A stretch of DNA of 39,608 nucleotides from an uncultured Bacteroidota bacterium (GCA_903858475.1 CAIOIZ010000082.1:1-39608), one strand, 5' to 3'. Shown: positions 1 to 8,617, counted from the first letter of the stretch. The notes: generated by a model not told the origin, from the letters alone. Made by a program: numbers and translations.

Positions 1-237
1 CCAGGTGCGTTTACTACATTAAATGGAAAAACTTTGAAAATATTTAAAGCTATGCGGGAAACTGATTCGGTAAACAGTGATGCCAGCTATCAGACGGATG
101 AGAAAACTTATTTAAAATTTCGATGTGCTGATGGATATATCAGTTTATTGGAAATTCAACTGGAGGGGAAAAAGAAAATGAATATTACTGATTTCCTTCG
201 AGGCTATCATTTTGCAAAAGAAAAGGGCGGAAATTGA
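1..237 (+). CDS. fmt: Methionyl-tRNA formyltransferase, C-terminal fragment (5' end outside window)
   Basis: The frame is open from base 1 (PGAFTTLNGKTLKIFKA...) to TGA at 235-237, so this is the tail of a gene that begins upstream; the TTG at 34 is not a start. The residues match the C-terminal OB-fold domain of Fmt, with the PGAFT opening and the closing EGKKKMNITDFLRGYHF block typical of the family. Fmt formylates Met-tRNA for initiation; this domain holds the tRNA while the missing N-terminal domain carries the active site. The last codons and the stop lie inside a terminator hairpin. Family assignment rests on about 78 residues, but the end motif is distinctive. Confidence 0.85.
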   Translation, partial: PGAFTTLNGKTLKIFKAMRETDSVNSDASYQTDEKTYLKFRCADGYISLLEIQLEGKKKMNITDFLRGYHFAKEKGGN

Positions 238-249
238 TTCCGCCCTTTT
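221..249. terminator. Bidirectional intrinsic terminator between fmt and the C1 peptidase gene
   Basis: A 12-bp perfect stem (221-232 with 238-249, core GGGCGGAA/TTCCGCCC) has a 5-nt loop. On the plus strand the T-run at 246-250 follows; on the minus strand the A-rich stretch at about 216-224 gives a U-tract. It can serve both convergent genes. The fmt stop codon TGA (235-237) lies in the loop. Confidence 0.9.
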
Positions 250-268
250 TGTTGAAACTATTTTTTGC

Positions 269-1423
269 TTATCTAATTTCTAATTGGCTCAATTGATCAT
301 TTGAAAAAGCAGCTTTTGGCAGCACTAGGCTGATGGTGTTCATGGCGAAATAGGCAACGGATACTTTGATGTATCCTTTAAAAGGGCCGATATTTCCCCA
401 TGAGTTTTTAACCAGAAAAAACTCTTTGCCAGCATTTGTTTTTTCATATCCCACAATATGCATGAGATGGTCGTCCTGTGTAGTCAGATTTTCAAATAAA
501 TCTTGACGCGTTTTTTCATCGTAGGGTTTTTCTAATGACTCTGGAGTAAATTCTTCCTTGGTATAATTACGACCGTCTTTAAATAATAGAGCATAGCCCC
601 ATTCTTGGTGAAAACAGGTATTGCTTACATCTGCATCCCAGAGTACAGTATTTCCTTTTTGTAAAGCAGATTTTGTTAAAGTAATCATATCATTTAAAGG
701 CATATTGTAAAAGGAGCCATTGCTGAAATTATCTGGCACTTGCAGTATGAAAGGCTTGTAGTAAGGCTGATGAGTGAAGGAAGTGATATTTACATAATCA
801 GCTGCATTGAATTTAAGAATTCTTTGCGCATACATTTGCGGGCTGATTTCTCTTCCTTCATATGTAAAAGTAGCAGGTGGTGTACCCATATTGTCGTCTA
901 ATATTTTCACATATCCTTCAAGCCAATTAGCAGGAATAGGAATGGTTTTTAAAGTGCTGTCTAAATACTCTTTTAATAGCCCAAACATTTTTTGATGGTT
1001 GTGCATTTTATTGCCATTGACCAATCCTGAATAGGCTGATTCAGGAAGGGCTCCATATACTTCCATTGCGTGAATCATATCATGCCCTAATCCGCCTTCT
1101 CCAAATTGTGTATGCCCCTGCCGTAGGATATAGTTTTTCGCTTTTTCGATATAAGTATTCCTGACAGTAAACATTTCACTGAGGTCAAGTTCTCCTACAT
1201 TATTTTTCAGGCATTGACTTTCAATCAGGGAGGTGGTGCCAAAAGACCAACAAGTGCCGGTCATAGATTGATTTTTGACAGGGGTGTTAGCCAGGTGGAT
1301 ATCAGCCGGAATTGCATTGTTGAGTCTGGGCTTAATCTTGTTTTCTGTAACCTGTTTTTCTTTTTGAGCTAGGCCAGTGAAGGCAGCGAGTACAAAAACT
1401 AATGGAAGAAAAATTCTTTTCAT
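269..1423 (-). CDS. Secreted papain-like (C1) peptidase, PepC/bleomycin hydrolase-like
   Basis: 384 residues, ATG start. A signal peptide covers about residues 1-19 (hydrophobic LPLVFVLAAFTGLAQ). The papain-family catalytic set is complete: oxyanion Gln52 in KNQ, nucleophile Cys58 in GTCWSFG, His322 in HIVGY and Asn340 in KNSWG. The large spacing between Cys and His and the motif style resemble aminopeptidase C/bleomycin hydrolase, but that family is usually cytoplasmic and about 450 residues, whereas this one is exported and shorter. It is the last gene of the rsmF-LysM-peptidase minus-strand run, 34 nt after the LysM gene, and ends at the shared terminator. Active peptidase is well supported; substrate and endo- versus aminopeptidase mode are unknown. 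Confidence 0.85.
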   Translation of the reverse strand: MKRIFLPLVFVLAAFTGLAQKEKQVTENKIKPRLNNAIPADIHLANTPVKNQSMTGTCWSFGTTSLIESQCLKNNVGELDLSEMFTVRNTYIEKAKNYILRQGHTQFGEGGLGHDMIHAMEVYGALPESAYSGLVNGNKMHNHQKMFGLLKEYLDSTLKTIPIPANWLEGYVKILDDNMGTPPATFTYEGREISPQMYAQRILKFNAADYVNITSFTHQPYYKPFILQVPDNFSNGSFYNMPLNDMITLTKSALQKGNTVLWDADVSNTCFHQEWGYALLFKDGRNYTKEEFTPESLEKPYDEKTRQDLFENLTTQDDHLMHIVGYEKTNAGKEFFLVKNSWGNIGPFKGYIKVSVAYFAMNTISLVLPKAAFSNDQLSQLEIR

Positions 1424-1457
1424 GTTGTGTTATAAATTAATGTTGAATAGCTTGTTT

Positions 1458-2471
1458 TTATTTAGAATAATTGATACTGCATTCAAATTTGCCATCAGTT
1501 ACGCCCAATATATCTGCTCCCGCATTACTGATTCGAATGAGCAGTCCATTGTTTTGTTTGATGTCTGGTATCATGTCTAATACTTTGGCAAAAATCGTCT
1601 TGCCATTAGCGTTATTCGTAATTTTAATAATGGTGCCAGGCTGGGCGGCATTGTGTAGGCAATAATATTTACCATCTTCATGCCCGCTATTACTTTTGAA
1701 TACTGCCGCTGTTCCTGATTCTTTTACAAGATTGCTTTCGGTATACAGTGCTTTAAAATAACCGCCATTAAAATTGTCGCCAGTGCCCTTCCTGGTTTCT
1801 GAAGGCAAGGCCTGATTTTCTTTGATCGGCTTAGGCACTTCAGTAGGGGGCGTTACCACCACTGGTGCTGGATCTGGTTTTATTACTGGCGGAAGCGGCT
1901 CGGTCCCATTGACTGGTTCTCCTCCGGTTTTAGCAGGTTTGATAGGCTCCTTGTTATCGACAATAGGTGCAATTACTACTGGAGGGTTGCCTGCATTTTC
2001 CGCAAAGGCAGAGAGTGCAGTTTTTACTTTCAAATAGCCAATGATTAATGGGCTACCTGTGTTCAATGATTCTCCTTTTAATTTATTCCATTGCTTAATG
2101 GATTCAATGGGAACTTTATTGTGGTTGATGCTGATTCTGTAAAGTCCCTCTTTATCAGCCACCATATAATAAACTGGAATCAATGATTCGTCAGCGGCTG
2201 CTTTTCCTGCTTGAAGAAAATTGCCTGCAGCTAATGGAATTTTTAATTGTTGACCTGGGTTGAGACTTTTTTCAAGTGATAGTTTATTAAAGGGAGCAAG
2301 TTGATCTTTCGGACTAACATTGTACAGACGGCCAATGCTATAAAAATTATCTTTTGCTGCAATGGTATGCAATAAATAAAGATTGGGTGAACTGCCTTCC
2401 ACCTTCAACAATTTATTTTGCGCCCAAAGGCAGGAGGGGAGGCCCAATAATAGTAATAAGAAAAACTTCAT
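1458..2471 (-). CDS. Exported LysM protein with C-terminal RlpA-like double-psi beta-barrel
   Basis: 337 residues from the ATG at 2471, chosen because it opens a clean signal peptide (MKFFLLLLLGLPSCLWAQ). An in-frame ATG at 2525 would add 18 residues and overlaps the upstream stop as TAATG, so it cannot be fully excluded. LysM-like repeats lie at about residues 31-80 (ends NPGQQLKIP) and 97-147; a Pro-rich linker covers about 160-225; residues about 250-335 (GTIIKITNNANGKTIFAKVLD and following) resemble the double-psi barrel of RlpA-type proteins. LysM domains bind peptidoglycan glycan chains, so a periplasmic wall-binding role is likely. The barrel lacks an obvious lytic Asp/His pair, so enzyme activity is uncertain. 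Confidence 0.8.
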   Translation of the reverse strand: MKFFLLLLLGLPSCLWAQNKLLKVEGSSPNLYLLHTIAAKDNFYSIGRLYNVSPKDQLAPFNKLSLEKSLNPGQQLKIPLAAGNFLQAGKAAADESLIPVYYMVADKEGLYRISINHNKVPIESIKQWNKLKGESLNTGSPLIIGYLKVKTALSAFAENAGNPPVVIAPIVDNKEPIKPAKTGGEPVNGTEPLPPVIKPDPAPVVVTPPTEVPKPIKENQALPSETRKGTGDNFNGGYFKALYTESNLVKESGTAAVFKSNSGHEDGKYYCLHNAAQPGTIIKITNNANGKTIFAKVLDMIPDIKQNNGLLIRISNAGADILGVTDGKFECSINYSK

Positions 2472-2524
2472 AGTATATGTATTTTCAAGGCAAAGATGCA
2501 GAAAATTGGTGGTTAGTAGCGGCA

Positions 2525-3907
2525 TTATTTATTAAGAATACGCCAATCTTTTGGATAGTAATTGTTAACGCGATTGCCCAGCATTTTTATCCATCCCAAT
2601 CGAAATCCTTCGTATTCTAGTAAAGCCCAGCCTTTTTCTACTTGATTGATGTCAATAACTGCCCTTCGCAGATAATCCAATGCCACTGACTGATTAACAG
2701 CTACCGTGGGTAAGTTTGGCTGTATCATATTGCTGATGGCTAGTTCATGATCGGGGATAAGCGCTGTTCTTATAAGCGTACCGATTTGAACCCCTGCTTT
2801 TTTGATGTACAAGGCAGATTGCAGTATGGGCAATTCTTGTAGAATATTTATTGGTAGCGCTAGAATGGTCTCTTTCAATTTGATAAATCCATACGCTGCT
2901 GGTTCCAAAATATAGGGAGCAATCACTGCTAGCTCTTTTGCAGAAACCATTTCAGGAAGCTTTTTTTTATTTATGGAATGGCTTGGGGGCTCTTCGTTTT
3001 TTTGCAATAGACTTAAAAAAAATCCTTCTCCTTTTACACGATGTGGATAGAAGCGATAACCAAATCCTCCTTTAGAAGGACTAATGGTTTCTACGATACC
3101 CCATTCGTCTTTACATTTCAATTGAATTGATGATAAGGAATATGTTTGCATCAACCAGTCTGTAATAGATTCGTTCTCACTCGAAGAATACGAACAGGTA
3201 GAATAGATCAATAGCCCTCCAGGTTTTAAGGCGGGTAAGATATCTGCCAGAATTCTTTGTTGACGTTGACTGCAGAGTGCAACATTGTTTTCGCTCCATT
3301 CATTGATCGCGCTTGGGTCTTTGCGAAAAAGACCAGAACCACTGCAGGGTGCGTCTACAACAATGAGGTCAAAATAATTTTCTAGTCGCTTAAAATGTTG
3401 CGGATCGTTATTGGTTACTATCACATTGGCTGCACCCCATTTGCTGATGTTTTCCGACAATACATTTACCCTTGTTTTAATTACTTCATTGCTAACAAGC
3501 AAACTATCCTTTGAAATAAGGGATTGTAATAAGGTTGATTTTCCTCCAGGCGCAGCACAGAGGTCCAATACTTTTAATGGTTTGCTAAGGTCTAAACTTT
3601 GCAATAAAGCCTGTTCTATGAACATACTACTTGCATCCTGTACATAATAAGCGCCGGCATGAAAAGTAGGATCGAGTGTAAAGGAAGGTCTTTGGGAAAG
3701 ATAGTAGCCCGTATTACACCAAGGAATTTTTTCTGCCAATATATTTTTTAATGACGAAGGCAATTTTTGTTCTACAACTTTAGCCTTGTTCAATCGAATA
3801 GAAGTGATTTGTTGCCCTGGTTGATGTGCTTCCTGAAATGCATCTTCCTCAAAGCCTTTGAGCTCGGATAAGGATTTTAATAATTCGAAGGGTATCTGTA
3901 CAGACAA
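2525..3907 (-). CDS. RNA cytosine-C5 methyltransferase, RsmF/RsmB (NOL1/NOP2/Sun) family
   Basis: 460 residues. The SAM-binding motif LDLCAAPGGK is at residues 114-123; DAPCSGSG places one conserved Cys at 188 and YSTCSY the catalytic Cys at 238, the two-cysteine arrangement of m5C RNA methyltransferases. The C-terminal third (about 330-460) resembles the PUA-like/RsmF RNA-binding tail, making RsmF-type 16S rRNA methylation more likely than RsmB. The first codon is TTG (SVQIPFELL follows); no ATG occurs in frame before about residue 95, well inside the conserved fold. It is first in the minus-strand run and its TAA overlaps an ATG of the LysM gene. The exact rRNA position modified cannot be read from sequence. 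Confidence 0.85.
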   Translation of the reverse strand: MSVQIPFELLKSLSELKGFEEDAFQEAHQPGQQITSIRLNKAKVVEQKLPSSLKNILAEKIPWCNTGYYLSQRPSFTLDPTFHAGAYYVQDASSMFIEQALLQSLDLSKPLKVLDLCAAPGGKSTLLQSLISKDSLLVSNEVIKTRVNVLSENISKWGAANVIVTNNDPQHFKRLENYFDLIVVDAPCSGSGLFRKDPSAINEWSENNVALCSQRQQRILADILPALKPGGLLIYSTCSYSSSENESITDWLMQTYSLSSIQLKCKDEWGIVETISPSKGGFGYRFYPHRVKGEGFFLSLLQKNEEPPSHSINKKKLPEMVSAKELAVIAPYILEPAAYGFIKLKETILALPINILQELPILQSALYIKKAGVQIGTLIRTALIPDHELAISNMIQPNLPTVAVNQSVALDYLRRAVIDINQVEKGWALLEYEGFRLGWIKMLGNRVNNYYPKDWRILNK

Positions 3908-3924
3908 AATAAATAGTTGTATTT

Positions 3925-3932
3925 CAAAAATA
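3925..3932 (-). promoter_or_regulatory. Candidate -7 box for the rsmF-like gene
   Basis: On the minus strand this reads TATTTTTG, matching the Bacteroidota -7 consensus TAnnTTTG. No good -33 TTTG is seen at the usual distance, so support is partial. The start codon (3907) would lie only about 10-12 nt after the expected transcription start. Confidence 0.35.
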
Positions 3933-4035
3933 GGGAATTATAAGTTTTGCTGTGATTTTAATAAGGACTTCACCATGCTCCAAAGGGAAATGGGTATCGT
4001 AATTTTAGGTTAGTTATATTAAATAGGTAGATTTT

Positions 4036-4068
4036 AAAAAAAGCATACAACCTTGGGGCTGTATGCTT
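4036..4068 (-). terminator. Intrinsic terminator after pntB
   Basis: Minus strand: stem AAGCATACA / TGTATGCTT (4060-4068 with 4041-4049) with a 10-nt loop, followed by a run of U (plus-strand A at 4036-4042). It sits 67 nt past the pntB stop and closes the thyA-to-pntB run. Confidence 0.8.
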
Positions 4069-4135
4069 GATAGTATAAATAATTTGCCTTCAATAATGTT
4101 GCTGTAATGGCAAGTATTAAAATTAGTATGCTTTC

Positions 4136-5716
4136 TTATACCGATTTTATTTCCGCTACCAAATCCTGCAATACTTTTTTAGCATCACCAAATAACATGC
4201 TGGTTTTTGGTTGGAAGAATAAATCATTTTCAATGCCAGCGTATCCAGGCTTCATGCTTCGTTTATTTACGATTACATTTTTAGCTTGTTCTACTTCTAG
4301 AATAGGCATTCCATAAATTGGTGAAGCAGGGTCTTTTTTAGCAGCAGGATTCACTACGTCATTGGCGCCTAATATTAAAACTACATCCGTAGTTTTAAAT
4401 TCATCATTGGCATGCTCCATCTCCATTAATTTTTCATAACTCACATCTGCCTCTGCTAATAATACATTCATGTGGCCTGGCATACGGCCTGCAACAGGGT
4501 GAATCGCATATTTTACATCTACACCTTTCTCTGTTAGTATTTTTTCTAATTCATGGCAAATATGTTGTGCTTGTGCAACCGCCAATCCATACCCAGGTAC
4601 AATCATTACTTTGTTGGCATAACTCATAAGCATAGCAGAATCACTGATGCTGATTTCTTTATAGCTTCCTTGTTCTTTATTGCCTTCAACGGCTTTGTTG
4701 CCTGCACCAAATGCACCTAGAATTACATTGAGTAGACTTCGATTCATGGCCTTGCACATCAGTATTGTCAATAGTGTACCAGCAGCACCTACTAATATAC
4801 CACCCGTGAGCATGGCTTTGTTATTGTATAAGAATCCACCACAAGCAGCTGCAACACCAGTGAAGGAATTGAGCAATGAAATAACCACGGGCATGTCCGC
4901 TCCACCAATGGGCATTACGAATAGCATTCCATATGTTAGTGCTATGATAAGCAATAAATAAAAGAAGCCAATTTGTATTCCAAGCATGCCGGTATCGGAA
5001 TGGTAGCCATCAGAAGAAGTAATGGTGAAGAAACTCATATCTGCAGTGGCAACGTCTGCACCGCCAGTGAAAAAGTTTTTGGCTTGAATTAGAAATTTGA
5101 TGTGTTCTAAAGTTGCTGGAGTAAAAATGATAAAAGTAACAGCAGCAATTAAGAGCAAAGAAAGTAAGCTGAAATTGATAATTCTTTGTTGTTTAAATAC
5201 CCTGTCTTTTATTTTGCCAGATAATTTTCCATAGGCGATGATGCTTCCTGCAAAAGAAACGGCACCAATGATTAAGCCTAGTACAATTACCAATATTTCG
5301 CCCCTGCTTACAGGCTCGCTAAATACCAATACATTGCCAAAGGGAGTTCCGAAAATATAACTGTGTCCAATTATATTGTTGAATTCAATAATAGAAATCA
5401 ACATCGCGCAAGCACCTCCCATTCCATTGAACAAGCTTACCATTTCCGGCATCGCTGTCATCTTTACTTTTTTTGCAGCAAAGAATCCAGCCAAAGTGCC
5501 AATAGCGAGTGCACCGAATATGAATAGTTTATTTCCAAGAAAAATTCCATCATGCGTTTTGTATAAAAATATCGTACCAAAGATGGCCAAGGTCATCCCA
5601 GCTGCAGCAATTAAATTTCCTCTTCTCGCACTTAGGGGATGGCTTAACATTTTAAGGCCAAGAATAAAAGTGACAGAGGCAATCAGGTAGATGATATTTA
5701 GGATACTTGCATTCAT
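4136..5716 (-). CDS. pntB: NAD(P) transhydrogenase, beta subunit
   Basis: Proton-translocating transhydrogenase subunit carrying membrane domain dII and NADP-binding domain dIII; it couples hydride transfer from NADH to NADP+ to proton entry. Hydrophobic helices fill residues 1-340, with the conserved GGADMPVV at about 271-278 and CKAMNRS at 321-327. dIII starts near 365 and holds the NADP motif PGYGLAVAQAQ (374-384), HPVAGRMPGHMNVLLAEA, GANDVVNPAA and the C-terminal MLFGDAKK. At 526 residues it is longer than the roughly 460 of E. coli PntB; most of the excess is an insertion near residues 198-248 between two membrane segments. It is third in pntA1-pntA2-pntB, 35 nt after pntA2. Confidence 0.95.
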   Translation of the reverse strand: MNASILNIIYLIASVTFILGLKMLSHPLSARRGNLIAAAGMTLAIFGTIFLYKTHDGIFLGNKLFIFGALAIGTLAGFFAAKKVKMTAMPEMVSLFNGMGGACAMLISIIEFNNIIGHSYIFGTPFGNVLVFSEPVSRGEILVIVLGLIIGAVSFAGSIIAYGKLSGKIKDRVFKQQRIINFSLLSLLLIAAVTFIIFTPATLEHIKFLIQAKNFFTGGADVATADMSFFTITSSDGYHSDTGMLGIQIGFFYLLLIIALTYGMLFVMPIGGADMPVVISLLNSFTGVAAACGGFLYNNKAMLTGGILVGAAGTLLTILMCKAMNRSLLNVILGAFGAGNKAVEGNKEQGSYKEISISDSAMLMSYANKVMIVPGYGLAVAQAQHICHELEKILTEKGVDVKYAIHPVAGRMPGHMNVLLAEADVSYEKLMEMEHANDEFKTTDVVLILGANDVVNPAAKKDPASPIYGMPILEVEQAKNVIVNKRSMKPGYAGIENDLFFQPKTSMLFGDAKKVLQDLVAEIKSV

Positions 5717-5751
5717 ATAATCGATTCTAATGGATTAATAAGTTGAGTTAG

Positions 5752-6069
5752 TTAGGACTGTTTTTTCTTCCCTTTAAACATTTCTAGCATACGGTCGGTT
5801 ACTACAAAACCTCCCACCACATTGAGTGTACCCAGTACAACGGCAAAAAATCCTAGTATCATGGCCAGGTAATCATCGCCTTCTGCTTTTCCCATCACAA
5901 TGATGGCACCAATGATTACCACCCCATGGATGGCATTGGCACCACTCATTAAGGGAGTGTGCAATACGCTGGGTACTCTTCCTATTACTTCAATTCCAAC
6001 AAAGACCATCAGTATAACAATGTAGATAATCTCTTGATTTTCGCTGAACCAATTTAATATTCCGTTCAT
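5752..6069 (-). CDS. pntA2: NAD(P) transhydrogenase, alpha subunit part 2 (membrane part)
   Basis: 105 residues with three predicted membrane segments (about 13-30, 45-60 and 68-92), corresponding to the C-terminal membrane portion of E. coli PntA. The pattern VPSVLHTPLMSGANAIHGVV is diagnostic of this dII segment, as is the following Gly-rich helix (GFFAVVLGTLNVVGGFVVTDRML). With pntB it forms the proton channel. It is separate from pntA1, the three-polypeptide arrangement known in several bacteria. Spacing is 30 nt to pntA1 and 35 nt to pntB. Confidence 0.93.
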   Translation of the reverse strand: MNGILNWFSENQEIIYIVILMVFVGIEVIGRVPSVLHTPLMSGANAIHGVVIIGAIIVMGKAEGDDYLAMILGFFAVVLGTLNVVGGFVVTDRMLEMFKGKKKQS

Positions 6070-6099
6070 GATACTACTATTTAAGCTGTCAAAATTTTA

Positions 6100-7209
6100 T
6101 TATGCAATTCTTTCATTGGTAATTTTTCCGCCATGTGCTACACAAGTGCCTTTTACCAAATCGTCTTCAAAATTGAGGTTGATATTGCCTTCTTTATTGA
6201 TTATTAATTGCAAGAAATTAAGTACGTTTTTGCCATATAATTTGCTGGCGTCGCTGGGCATAGAAGAAGCCAATAAGGAATTGCCTACGATGCTTACGCC
6301 TTTGAAAGAAACTGTTTCGTCATTTTTGGTTAAATCGGTATTGCCACCTGTTACTGCTGCCAAGTCGATGATAACGCTGCCATTTTTCATGGCTTCAATC
6401 ATGGCAGTAGTGATTAGTATGGGCGCTTTTTTTCCAGGAATTTGAGCTGTCGTAATAATTATATCCGCTTTTGCCACGCTTTCCGCAATTTTTGCTTTTT
6501 GTCTTTGCATGAAATCTTCCGATTGTTCTACTGCATATCCGCCAGCCTTGCTTGCATCAGCTGCACCTTCCACTTCAACAAATTTGCCACCCAAACTTTG
6601 CACTTCTTCCTTTACTGCAGGTCTTGTATCAAATACTTCTACAACTGCACCTAATCTTTTGGCAGTAGCAATGGCTTGTAATCCTGCCACCCCAGCGCCT
6701 AAGATTAAGATTTTTACAGGAGGGATACTACCTGCGGCGGTCATGAACATCGGGAAATAGCGGGAATACAAATTAGCTGCCAATAAAACCGCTTTGTAGC
6801 CTGCGATATTAGCCTGGCTACTCAATATATCCATGCTTTGTGCACGGGTAGTACGTGGTAGCATATCCATACTGAATACTGTCAATCCTTTGTTAGCCCA
6901 TTCTTTGATGATAGCAGCATTGAATAGGGATTGAAAATGACCTAATACAATTTTACTGCCGGCAGCAGTGATATCATCTGCAGTTGGGAGATTGATAGAC
7001 AGAATAATGTCGGATTTGTTAATTACTTCACTACGGTTGGCTACGGTAGCACCTGCTTCAACATACTTCTCATCAGGGGCATAAGCGGCAGCGCCAGCAT
7101 TCTGCTCCAAATAAAGAGAAACGTTCCATTTTTTTAGCGTGGCTAGATGTTCCGGTAGGAGAGAGACCCTTGTTTCTGGGGTTGGTTCTTTTAATACGCC
7201 GATAATCAT
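6100..7209 (-). CDS. pntA1: NAD(P) transhydrogenase, alpha subunit part 1 (NAD-binding)
   Basis: 369 residues, soluble domain dI that binds NAD(H), from the alanine dehydrogenase/PntA superfamily. The N-terminus IGVLKEPTPETRVSLLPE is the family signature. The conserved block RTTRAQSMDILSSQANIAGY lies at about 119-138 and the Rossmann motif GAGVAG at 171-176, followed by the acidic residue and DTRPAVKEEVQSLGG. The C-terminal block GNSLLASSMPSDASKLYGKN matches the family end. First of the three pnt genes; it starts 31 nt after the methyltransferase stop and has a -7-like box just upstream, so it may be read both from its own promoter and from upstream genes. Confidence 0.95.
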   Translation of the reverse strand: MIIGVLKEPTPETRVSLLPEHLATLKKWNVSLYLEQNAGAAAYAPDEKYVEAGATVANRSEVINKSDIILSINLPTADDITAAGSKIVLGHFQSLFNAAIIKEWANKGLTVFSMDMLPRTTRAQSMDILSSQANIAGYKAVLLAANLYSRYFPMFMTAAGSIPPVKILILGAGVAGLQAIATAKRLGAVVEVFDTRPAVKEEVQSLGGKFVEVEGAADASKAGGYAVEQSEDFMQRQKAKIAESVAKADIIITTAQIPGKKAPILITTAMIEAMKNGSVIIDLAAVTGGNTDLTKNDETVSFKGVSIVGNSLLASSMPSDASKLYGKNVLNFLQLIINKEGNINLNFEDDLVKGTCVAHGGKITNERIA

Positions 7210-7225
7210 ATGCTATAAATTGCCG

Positions 7226-7233
7226 CAAAGGTA
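7226..7233 (-). promoter_or_regulatory. Candidate -7 box for the pnt operon
   Basis: Minus strand TACCTTTG fits TAnnTTTG and lies 17 nt before the pntA1 ATG in a 31-nt intergenic gap. No clear TTTG is present at -33 (a TTTC lies at about the right distance), so this is a weak-to-moderate internal promoter call. Confidence 0.4.
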
Positions 7234-7240
7234 ATGAAAA

Positions 7241-8038
7241 TTAAAACCGGATACTGAAATGCCTAGGAACTTTAAATTCTGAGCGAAAAAATACAATGCC
7301 AATAAAAAAAAGATCAATGCTGGCGGTAACAGCAGGATCTTGCTTGATTATTTCCCAAGCCGCTTCCATTTCGGCACTCCAATGTATATCATCGAAAATA
7401 AAAATACTTTCTTCGCTTCGGCAGGCTAATAATTGTTGAAAATAATCCAGTGTAGGTAGTTTTCGATGATTGCCATCTATGAATGCAAAATCTATTTTTT
7501 TTATTTCCTTTAAAAGACTAGGTAGGGTATTGGTGAAATCGCCTTCAATAATATTGATTGTTGGCAGTTTTAAAGTGCTGAAATTTTCTGCTGCAATTTT
7601 TGCTATAGCTGCCGACCCTTCGCAGGAAAATACGTTGGCTTTTTCATTGCCTGCACGCAAGTAGGCTGTGCTGATACCAAAAGAAGTACCTAACTCTACT
7701 ATGTTGTTAGGTTGATAGTATTGAACAATGCGAAATAGTAATTGTGCATATTTTTTCGACTTCAAAGAGGAGGCTGCAATGGCACTTATTTTTCTTTGCC
7801 TTGTTTTAATGATGGCTGACCCTGCACCAAAATCTTCTACTGTAATAGTTCGATGGTCGCTTAATACTTTTTTTCGAACCAATTCAATTTTATTATAGCA
7901 GGGATATTTTTTATTATCTCTCAACACCATTTGGATGAAATCAAACACAAAGGGAGAGTGCATGCCATGCCCCCTGCCATTGGCTGCCGTGCAGTAATAG
8001 CGCAGGAATTTTGTTGCTATTTGAAAGGAAGAATACAA
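7241..8038 (-). CDS. Class I SAM-dependent methyltransferase, O-methyltransferase-like
   Basis: 265 residues. Glycine motif I is VELGTSFGIST (114-124); the acidic end of strand 2 is in SCEGS; EGDFTNTLP and the DFAFIDGNHRK block follow the pattern of class I O-methyltransferases (FVDADK-like), then IFDDIHWS. An upstream cap contains NGRGHGMHSPFVFDFI, conserved in a Bacteroidota family with no assigned substrate as far as I know. The first codon is TTG at 8038; the next Met is residue 26, inside the conserved HGMHSP block, so a later start is unlikely. It lies between folA and pntA1 with short gaps (35 and 31 nt). Substrate unknown. Confidence 0.75.
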   Translation of the reverse strand: MYSSFQIATKFLRYYCTAANGRGHGMHSPFVFDFIQMVLRDNKKYPCYNKIELVRKKVLSDHRTITVEDFGAGSAIIKTRQRKISAIAASSLKSKKYAQLLFRIVQYYQPNNIVELGTSFGISTAYLRAGNEKANVFSCEGSAAIAKIAAENFSTLKLPTINIIEGDFTNTLPSLLKEIKKIDFAFIDGNHRKLPTLDYFQQLLACRSEESIFIFDDIHWSAEMEAAWEIIKQDPAVTASIDLFFIGIVFFRSEFKVPRHFSIRF

Positions 8039-8073
8039 GTAAATAATATTAAAAGAAATAAATAGTCAGGTGC

Positions 8074-8565
8074 TTATTTTTTCTCCCATACCTGAAAACT
8101 GTAGGCATATGCATGTTTTTCATCTGCGGGAAAATCTTCCTGCATTGTTAACTGCCATTTGTCTTTTTCCATTTCAGGGAAAAAAGTATCTCCTTCTAGT
8201 TGGGTATGCACCCTGGTCATATAAATTTTATCTGCTAGTGGAAGACAATTTTTATAAACGACACCTCCACCTGCGATAAATAATTCTTTGCATCCCGTTT
8301 TTTGTGCTGCTTCAATGGCTTCGGGAAGGGAAGCTACTTTGATAACACCCTCTTTTTCCCAATGACTATTTGAAGTCATTACTATATTGAAACGCCCAGG
8401 TAAAATTTTGCCGACAGATTCAAAGGTATTTCTACCCATTACTACTGGCATGCCCCAGGTGGTATTTTTGAAAAATTTTAAATCATTCGGTAAATGCCAA
8501 AGCAATTGTCCATCTTTTCCAATGGCATTGTTTTCGGAAGCGGCAACAATAATAGATATAATCAA
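8074..8565 (-). CDS. folA: Dihydrofolate reductase
   Basis: 163 residues, usual DHFR length. Reduces dihydrofolate to tetrahydrofolate with NADPH. Motifs: IIVAASENNAIGKDGQLLWHLPNDL with the catalytic acid Asp28, MPVVMGRNTFES (NADPH binding), PGRFNIVMTSN, and ELFIAGGGVVYKNCLPLADKIYMTRV. The start is TTG (then IISIIVAAS); there is no in-frame ATG nearby and the sequence aligns with DHFR N-termini here. It sits 78 nt after thyA, the enzyme that generates its substrate, and has its own well-formed promoter across the thyA stop. A methyltransferase gene follows 35 nt downstream. Confidence 0.95.
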   Translation of the reverse strand: MIISIIVAASENNAIGKDGQLLWHLPNDLKFFKNTTWGMPVVMGRNTFESVGKILPGRFNIVMTSNSHWEKEGVIKVASLPEAIEAAQKTGCKELFIAGGGVVYKNCLPLADKIYMTRVHTQLEGDTFFPEMEKDKWQLTMQEDFPADEKHAYAYSFQVWEKK

Positions 8566-8617
8566 CTGGCTGCAATTTATACCTGTATGATAACAGGGGT
8601 GAAAAAAATCAGGTGTG

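Noticed and set aside
807-995. Open frames opposite the C1 peptidase and other genes
   Set aside because: They lie antisense inside well-supported genes, lack recognisable domains and have the composition of shadow frames.
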